Below are positions 13,200 through 17,157 of a DNA stretch of 17,157 nucleotides, one piece after another. Position 1 is the stretch's first letter. Every line of letters starts with the position of its first letter. Position numbers and translations under genes: made by a program. Source of the stretch: Archaeoglobi archaeon (GTDB lineage: Archaea; Halobacteriota; Archaeoglobi; Archaeoglobales; Archaeoglobaceae). The stretch spans positions 1 to 17,157 of the forward strand of contig QNUZ01000014.1 in NCBI GenBank assembly GCA_004347865.1, written 5' to 3'. The notes below the pieces were generated by a model that saw only the letters and a program-made list of their open reading frames with translations, had not been told where the DNA came from and ran no database searches.

Positions 13200-13811
13200 T
13201 TAGATCCTTTTTCTCTTCAGCGCGGTGATTACTGCATGGCAATCGCATGCAGTGGCTAGCACAACTTTTTCTTTTTCTTTTGCTCTTCTCACAGTCTCCA
13301 GAAAATCGAATCCCCTGATAGCCCCCAAACCTGGGGCAATCTGGTGGCTTATAAGGACCATGGCTTCAGGATACGCAAACCTTATGATTTCGGACATGGG
13401 ACACGGTCTTTTTATTTTTGTTACCGGGCAAATCTCGGGCGAGACGCAGTTCTCGATGCAAGTCTTGTCTCTGTTGTAGCTCAGGATGATGCCACCTTTT
13501 CCGACTGATACTATCAGTCTGGATGGAACTCCCGAAAGAATGAAGTCGATAGCTTCGTTCCAGGGTTCAAAATAGTCTTTAACGGCTTCTGCAACCACAT
13601 GAACAGAAGCGGTGGGGAATATCCACTCGGGGCTAACTCTCTCAGCAATCTCGGCAAGCTTCTCTGCCCCAGCATCATATACTTTAATGCCCAGTTTTTT
13701 GGCAACTTCGCAATTTGGGTTACTGTCTAGTAGAATGAAGTCCCTTCCCTGGCTGATCAGATATTCGGCCGCCTTGAGCCCGAACCTTCCTCCACCGACA
13801 ATTATGTCCAT
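13200..13811 (-). CDS. Rossmann-type protein with cysteine cluster, unknown function
   Basis: I do not recognise a named family. Residues 1-60 are a short dinucleotide-binding fold of TrkA-N type (MDIIVGGGRFGLKAAEYL, then FILLDSNP with the acidic end of strand 2, then GIKVYDAGAE). Residues 118-137 hold CIENCVSPEICPVTKIKRPC, a C-x3-C-x5-C-x8-C set, and the end has ACDCHAVITALKRKR (C189, C191, H192). The seven cysteines (with C34) and the histidine could bind an Fe-S cluster or zinc. Length is 203 residues with no membrane segment. The start is two bases after the CaiB-family stop, so it is the last gene of the mutase cluster. An NAD(P)-binding redox protein, or a regulatory sensor for that pathway, is a guess. 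Confidence 0.6.
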   Translation of the reverse strand: MDIIVGGGRFGLKAAEYLISQGRDFILLDSNPNCEVAKKLGIKVYDAGAEKLAEIAERVSPEWIFPTASVHVVAEAVKDYFEPWNEAIDFILSGVPSRLIVSVGKGGIILSYNRDKTCIENCVSPEICPVTKIKRPCPMSEIIRFAYPEAMVLISHQIAPGLGAIRGFDFLETVRRAKEKEKVVLATACDCHAVITALKRKRI

Positions 13812-13813
13812 AA

Positions 13814-14803
13814 TCAGATCCCGAATGGATTCTTAGCCGCCTTTATTCTCTTACCCTCAAACTCTATTTCCTCTATTATGCGATCTCCAAGCAATTCCTC
13901 GATTTTTTCTGGATCTCTAAGGCTTAAAACCTCGAAGGCTGGCACGTCTGCAGCCCTGAGAATTTTAATTGCCTCTATGGTGCTCATCTTCTCGAGCTTG
14001 GAACCTATGAGTTTTTTAAGTTCCTGGTACTTTTCAAAGCTCTCGAGCAAAGTTATCTTGAAATCAAATCCGAGTGCCTTACAAAATCTTTCCCAGAAAT
14101 GCTCTTCCGAAACAATTCCTAGGGTTATAAAACCGTCTGAAGTTCTGTAAATCTCATATGCAGGATTTCTGGCAAAAACAGGAAGAATTCCGAATCCGTT
14201 GAGAATTGAGGTTGTGTGAATTGGGATCGAGAAAAATGCGGATTTCAGCATGCTTATATCAATGAATTTTCCTTTTCCTGTTTTTTCCCTCTCTATCAAG
14301 GCAGAAAGAATCGCTATCGCTGCAAATACGGCGGAAGAGAAATCTGCGATCTGTAAGTTTGGATCTGCTAACTCCCCTTTACCGCTGATTTCCAAGATTC
14401 CGAGAAGTCCTAGGATGTTAAGATCATGGGCTGGATACTGGGAAAGCCTTGATTTCTGGCCGAACGCAGAAATAGAGCAGTATATTACTTTTGGATTAAT
14501 TTTTAAAATAGATTCATAGTCTATTCCCAGCTTTTTTGCAACTCCAGGCCTGTAGCCTTCTACGATTACGTCAGCATCCTTGGCCAGTGAGAAAAATCTT
14601 CCCCTGTCCTTTTCATCCTTTAAATCAAGCTTCAGGAATTTTTTTCCAGCGTTGAATACGGCGAAAATCTCTGAAAGGGCTCTTGCGGGGTCTCCTGATG
14701 GGGGTTCTATTTTTATCACCTCTGCCCCCAAAAGCTGTAGTACCCTTGTGCAGAAGGGTCCCGGATAGAAGCTTGCGAGTTCGATGACCTTGATATTTAG
14801 CAT
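13814..14803 (-). CDS. CaiB/BaiF family III CoA-transferase superfamily, AMACR-like (2-methylacyl-CoA racemase type)
   Basis: The 329-residue protein opens VIELASFYPGPFCTRVLQLLGAEVIKIEPP and has VEGYRPGVAKKLGIDYE, the superfamily pattern. Its active-site residues follow alpha-methylacyl-CoA racemase rather than formyl-CoA transferase: H126-D127-L-N (GHDxN in the family), D154 in QIADF and the acid pair E232-E233 in SEEHFW, close to H126/D156/E241 of the M. tuberculosis enzyme. It probably epimerises a 2-methyl-branched acyl-CoA, which fits placement beside methylmalonyl-CoA mutase. It could also be a transferase for another acid. It is slightly shorter than usual (about 360). ATG 14803 lies 22 bases after meaB, and the next gene begins two bases after its stop. 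Confidence 0.82.
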   Translation of the reverse strand: MLNIKVIELASFYPGPFCTRVLQLLGAEVIKIEPPSGDPARALSEIFAVFNAGKKFLKLDLKDEKDRGRFFSLAKDADVIVEGYRPGVAKKLGIDYESILKINPKVIYCSISAFGQKSRLSQYPAHDLNILGLLGILEISGKGELADPNLQIADFSSAVFAAIAILSALIEREKTGKGKFIDISMLKSAFFSIPIHTTSILNGFGILPVFARNPAYEIYRTSDGFITLGIVSEEHFWERFCKALGFDFKITLLESFEKYQELKKLIGSKLEKMSTIEAIKILRAADVPAFEVLSLRDPEKIEELLGDRIIEEIEFEGKRIKAAKNPFGI

Positions 14804-14825
14804 ATTTGAAGGAGGGAGATGGGTT

Positions 14826-15791
14826 TTAAATTTTTATTATATCCTTTAAGATTCTTTCCGCGATTGTGTACGGATCCTTACTGTCCAGAAGCAGATTGCT
14901 GCACCTCTTCGTTATCTCGGCTCTTATTTCTTCCATTGCAATTTCCAATGCCATCATCTTCGTTCTCTCGGCTCTCTTAATTTCTAGGGTACCGCTTCTC
15001 TTTAGAAACTCGAAATGCTCGGTTATTGCGTCTGCAAGCTCTTTTATCCCCTCACCTCTGGTTGCGACCGTTTTTATAACCCTCTTTCTCCATCGTTCAG
15101 CATTTGCCGACCCTTTTTCGGCAGAATCACTGGAATCCAGTGAGAGGGTGAAGCTGAGCCATCTCTCGAGGTTCTCAGCACCTTCAAGGTCCGATTTGTT
15201 TATCACGAAAATATCACCTATTTCCAGGATTCCAGCCTTGTTCACCTGTATATCGTCTCCCATTTCAGGCATCAAAACCACTATGGCGGTATCTGCAACC
15301 TCGAGTATTCCGATCTCTCCCTGCCCAGCCCCTACGGTTTCGACAAGGATCATATCATATCCAGCAGCGTCGAGCAACTTTACCACGTCTCCAGTCTTTT
15401 TGGCAATTCCTCCAAGTCGGCCACGTGAACCCATACTCCTGAAGAATACCCTCTCATCTGTCCAAAGGTTCTTGTCGACGTCTGCCCCGTTCAGGCGGAG
15501 CCTGTCTCCAAGAAGCGCTCCGCCTGTGAAAGGTGAGCTGGGATCCACAGCGACAACTCCAACACTCTTTCCGCGTTTTCTGAACTCCTCAACGAGTTTG
15601 CTAACCAGAGTGCTCTTTCCAGTGCCTGGAAAACCGGTTATTCCAACAACCTGCGCTTTGCCCGTTTTGTCGTAAATCTGACGGAGTATTTCCTTTGCTA
15701 TGGGATGTCCGTTTTCCGCGAAGCTTATAGCTTTGGCGAGAATCCTTCGATCCCCTCTTTTTATTCTTTCAACGAAATCCTGAACGTTCAT
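14826..15791 (-). CDS. meaB: MeaB/ArgK-type GTPase, methylmalonyl-CoA mutase chaperone
   Basis: MeaB binds methylmalonyl-CoA mutase, gates loading of adenosylcobalamin and protects the radical enzyme, at the cost of GTP. The 321-residue protein has the P-loop GFPGTGKST (53-61), VAVDPSSPFTGGALLGDRLR (switch I region of G3E GTPases), FFRSMGSRGRLGG, the ETVGAGQGE switch (151-159) and the guanine motif NKSD (198-201). The end (residues 255-321) is the helical dimerisation arm. Older databases call it LAO/AO transport ATPase ArgK, which is a misnomer here given the neighbouring mutase small subunit. The ATG overlaps the small-subunit stop (ATGA). Confidence 0.95.
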   Translation of the reverse strand: MNVQDFVERIKRGDRRILAKAISFAENGHPIAKEILRQIYDKTGKAQVVGITGFPGTGKSTLVSKLVEEFRKRGKSVGVVAVDPSSPFTGGALLGDRLRLNGADVDKNLWTDERVFFRSMGSRGRLGGIAKKTGDVVKLLDAAGYDMILVETVGAGQGEIGILEVADTAIVVLMPEMGDDIQVNKAGILEIGDIFVINKSDLEGAENLERWLSFTLSLDSSDSAEKGSANAERWRKRVIKTVATRGEGIKELADAITEHFEFLKRSGTLEIKRAERTKMMALEIAMEEIRAEITKRCSNLLLDSKDPYTIAERILKDIIKI

Positions 15792-16204
15792 AGGTTATCT
15801 CTTCTTTTCTCTGCGACCTTCTGCTTGATAAATTTAATTATTTCTGATATCGGTGTTCCCGGAATGAATACAGCATCAACTCCGCAAGCCTTCAGCTTTG
15901 GAATGTCTTCTGTCGGTATGGTCCCCCCAACTACTACAACTATCTCATTGGGATCTCCTCCGTACTGGGTTATAAAGTCCAAAACTCTTGGAACAAGTGG
16001 AATATGGGCTCCACTCAGTATGCTGATCCCTAAAACGTCAACATCTTCATCGATGACAGCTCTGGCTACTTCCTGCGGTGTCCTGTGCAATCCGGTGTAT
16101 ATGACTTCGAAGCCCGCATCTCTTAGAAATCTGGCAATAATCTTTGCTCCTCTATCATGACCGTCCAGCCCGAGCTTGGCAATTAAAACCCTGATCTTTT
16201 CCAT
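15788..16204 (-). CDS. Methylmalonyl-CoA mutase small subunit (B12-binding domain)
   Basis: This 138-residue cobalamin-binding domain shows DGHDRG (14-19; His16 is the lower axial cobalt ligand), SILSGAH (61-67) and VVGGTIP (92-97). In archaea and some bacteria the mutase is split, with this subunit separate from the substrate-binding barrel. Together they isomerise (R)-methylmalonyl-CoA and succinyl-CoA. A GTG at 16213 directly after the large-subunit stop is possible. ATG 16204 has AGGTGG five bases upstream, with the GTG lying in that ribosome site, so 16204 is taken. The gene is complete, but its large-subunit partner just upstream is cut, so its function may depend on another copy elsewhere. 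Confidence 0.92.
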   Translation of the reverse strand: MEKIRVLIAKLGLDGHDRGAKIIARFLRDAGFEVIYTGLHRTPQEVARAVIDEDVDVLGISILSGAHIPLVPRVLDFITQYGGDPNEIVVVVGGTIPTEDIPKLKACGVDAVFIPGTPISEIIKFIKQKVAEKRRDNL

Positions 16205-16213
16205 TGCTACCAC

Positions 16214-16636
16214 CTAGATTATTATCGGTTTTCTATAGGTACCGTATACCTGTTTAAGGACCCCCATAATCTCCCCAATCGTTGCGTAACTCTTTACTGC
16301 CTCGAAAATTGCAGGCATCAGATTCTCTCCGCTTTCGGCGCAGTTTTTAATCCACTTTAGATTTTCCATCACGGCCAGGCTGTCCCTTTCAGATTTGACC
16401 TTTCTCAGCCTTTCAATTTGCCTCTTCTGGATTTCGGGGTCTATTCTCAGCAGTGGTATTCTTAGCCGCTCCTCGATTCTGAACCTGTTCACACCCACAA
16501 CCACTCTGTTTCCCTCTTCGTATTCTTTCTGATATTTGGCTGATGTATCTGATATTTCCCTTACGAAGAAACCGTTTTCAATCCCCTTTAAAACCCCTCT
16601 CAGTACGCTTCCCTTTCCCATCTCCTTTATAAAAAT
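16214..16636 (-). pseudogene. mcmA: Methylmalonyl-CoA mutase large subunit, 3' fragment interrupted by a tnpB element
   Basis: The coding piece from ATG 16621 (135 residues) matches only the C-terminal part of a ~550-residue large subunit: EMGKGSVLRGVLKGIENGFFVREI, KYQKEYEEGNRVVVGVN, LLRIDPEIQKRQIERLRKVKSERD, ESGENLMPAIFEAVKSYATIGEI. The TIM-barrel catalytic part (about 410 residues) is missing. Homologous residues seem to continue a few codons upstream (FIKE), to about 16636. The open frame then runs into the left-end hairpin of the tnpB element and reads unrelated residues up to a stop at 16766-16768. No ATG, GTG or TTG start exists in that extension. An IS200/IS605 element thus splits the gene; the 5' part may lie beyond the window on the other side of the element. 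Confidence 0.75.
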
Positions 16637-16639
16637 GGG

Positions 16640-16681
16640 TGCCCAGAAAACCCAGAGCTTTAGCTCTGGGATGAATGGGCA
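16640..16681 (+). repeat. Left-end two-tier hairpin of the right tnpB element
   Basis: The inner stem CCCAGAGCT/AGCTCTGGG (16651-16659 and 16662-16670, TT loop) lies within an outer pair TGCCCA/TGGGCA (16640-16645 and 16676-16681). Its GAGCTTTAGCTC core parallels the GGCTTTAGCC core of the left element's right end (239-261). Sub-terminal hairpins are recognised by the Y1 transposase in this family. Confidence 0.65.
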
Positions 16682-16725
16682 AAGCTTAAATAGTTCTGTG
16701 CTGAAAAAGCCTTGGGGATCTTCCC

Positions 16726-17157
16726 TTGCAGAAGGAAGTCCAGATATGCGTTGTAGGCAGGGTGTTCAGGCCGAATAAATCAAAAGTCCTGGCTTTGAAT
16801 AAAACGCTCAGCGAGTATTTCAAACTTGTAAAGTGGTATCTGGGCTACAATTCCACATCGAAGAAGTTTTTGCATGAAAAATGCTATGAAGACGCAAAAA
16901 GACTGTTTAATCTCAACACGGCCTTAATCCAGACAGCCAGAGACAAGGCTGTCGAGATCCTGAAGAGCTTTGAGGAAAACAGAAAAAAAGAAAGCGTTCT
17001 GGAGCTTAAAAGGATTTCCCTCCGCTTCGATAAAAGGTGCTACAGCTTCTCTAAAACGGACAACGCTCTAACGCCGTACTGGCTTACACTGAGCCTTAAC
17101 AGAAAGGAGAGAACAAGCCTTCCGATAGTCTTCGGTGAAAGGCAAAGGCAGAGGATA
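16726..17157 (+). CDS. tnpB: TnpB (IS200/IS605 OrfB family), N-terminal part, cut by window edge
   Basis: The frame runs open to the window end, giving 144 residues that start MQKEVQICVVGRVFRPNKSKVLALNKTLSEYF. This is the WED/REC-like N-terminal region of archaeal TnpB, followed by the helical YFKLVKWYLGYN and KFLHEKCYEDAKRLFNLNTALIQTARDKAVEIL segments and then the beta-rich ISLRFDKRCYSF. The RuvC and zinc-ribbon parts lie outside. The start is TTG at 16726: there is no ATG or GTG between it and the stop at 16702-16704, and GGGGATC lies six bases before it. A weak TATA box (CTTAAATAG) is at 16684-16692. Whether it is the same type as the fragment at 1-252 cannot be compared, since the visible parts do not overlap. 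Confidence 0.85.
   Translation, partial: MQKEVQICVVGRVFRPNKSKVLALNKTLSEYFKLVKWYLGYNSTSKKFLHEKCYEDAKRLFNLNTALIQTARDKAVEILKSFEENRKKESVLELKRISLRFDKRCYSFSKTDNALTPYWLTLSLNRKERTSLPIVFGERQRQRI

Larger units (their letters stand above)
16637..17157 (+). mobile_element. tnpB-only IS200/IS605-type element, left part
   Basis: The element appears to begin between about 16630 and 16640, where homology to the mutase ends and a left-end hairpin starts. The flank reads CTCCTTTAT on the plus strand, a plausible T-rich target site of the kind these elements insert after. tnpB follows directly and there is no tnpA before it. The right end is outside the window. The exact terminal base is not determined. Confidence 0.65.

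Noticed and set aside
12682..13203. 173-codon open frame on the plus strand opposite pycB
   Set aside because: It covers the best-conserved part of pycB in antisense; no domain is visible.
14866..15675. 269-codon open frame on the plus strand
   Set aside because: It is antisense to meaB, rich in Ser/Pro/Leu as expected for the complement of a coding sequence, with no recognisable motif.
14826..15791. LAO/AO amino-acid transport ATPase (ArgK) name for the GTPase
   Set aside because: The coupling to the B12-binding mutase subunit and the ETVGAGQGE/NKSD motifs identify the MeaB role; the transport name is historical.
1..17157. CRISPR array or phage region
   Set aside because: No regularly spaced direct repeats, no integrase and no structural phage genes were seen; the only mobile signals are tnpB elements and their ends.

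Overview
The window reads as an archaeal chromosome segment, most likely from a hyperthermophilic, sulfate-reducer-like euryarchaeon of the Archaeoglobales (inference, no database search was run). The archaeal evidence is a Trm56-type tRNA methylase, ribosomal protein S6e, CDP-archaeol synthase (CarS), DUF473, a PAC2-family protein, GGTGATC-type Shine-Dalgarno sites and many genes whose TATA boxes lie about 26 nt before the start codon (probable leaderless mRNAs). The Archaeoglobales guess rests on the mix of a B12-dependent methylmalonyl-CoA mutase cluster, PycB and a quinone-type methyltransferase.

Layout, left to right. 1-445: the 3' end of an IS200/IS605-type tnpB with its right-end hairpin, followed by debris of a second, older tnpB end. 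499-3272 (+): trm56, purB and an unusual HTH regulator fused to a periplasmic-binding-protein-like domain. 3231-6027 (-): a tightly packed operon, usp - leuD-like - DUF1284 - carS - pyrE. A near-palindromic TATA element at about 6047-6060 appears to serve both usp and the divergent rps6e-methyltransferase pair (6078-7073, +). 7276-8247 (+): a flippase-like membrane protein, converging on a small acidic protein gene (8240-8500, -). 8689-10441 (+): a histone-deacetylase-family hydrolase and endonuclease V. 10444-11560 (-): a PAC2-family gene and DUF473. 11701-13131 (-): pycB, whose product stops before the biotinyl domain.

13200-16621 (-): a five-gene methylmalonyl-CoA cluster. In transcription order it holds the 3' fragment of the mutase large subunit, the B12-binding small subunit, a MeaB-type GTPase, an AMACR-like CoA-transferase-family protein and an unrecognised Rossmann/cysteine-rich protein. 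The large subunit is cut after its last ~140 codons by a second tnpB element (left-end hairpin 16640-16681, tnpB from 16726), which runs off the window.

The most notable structural signals are the tnpB elements at both edges and three short same-orientation right-end-like relics (about 411-445, 7083-7120, 11652-11695). Others are the mutase interruption, the missing biotin domain of PycB next to one relic, the HTH-PBP regulator, and the Cys-rich Rossmann protein in the mutase cluster. No tRNA, rRNA or CRISPR array was seen.
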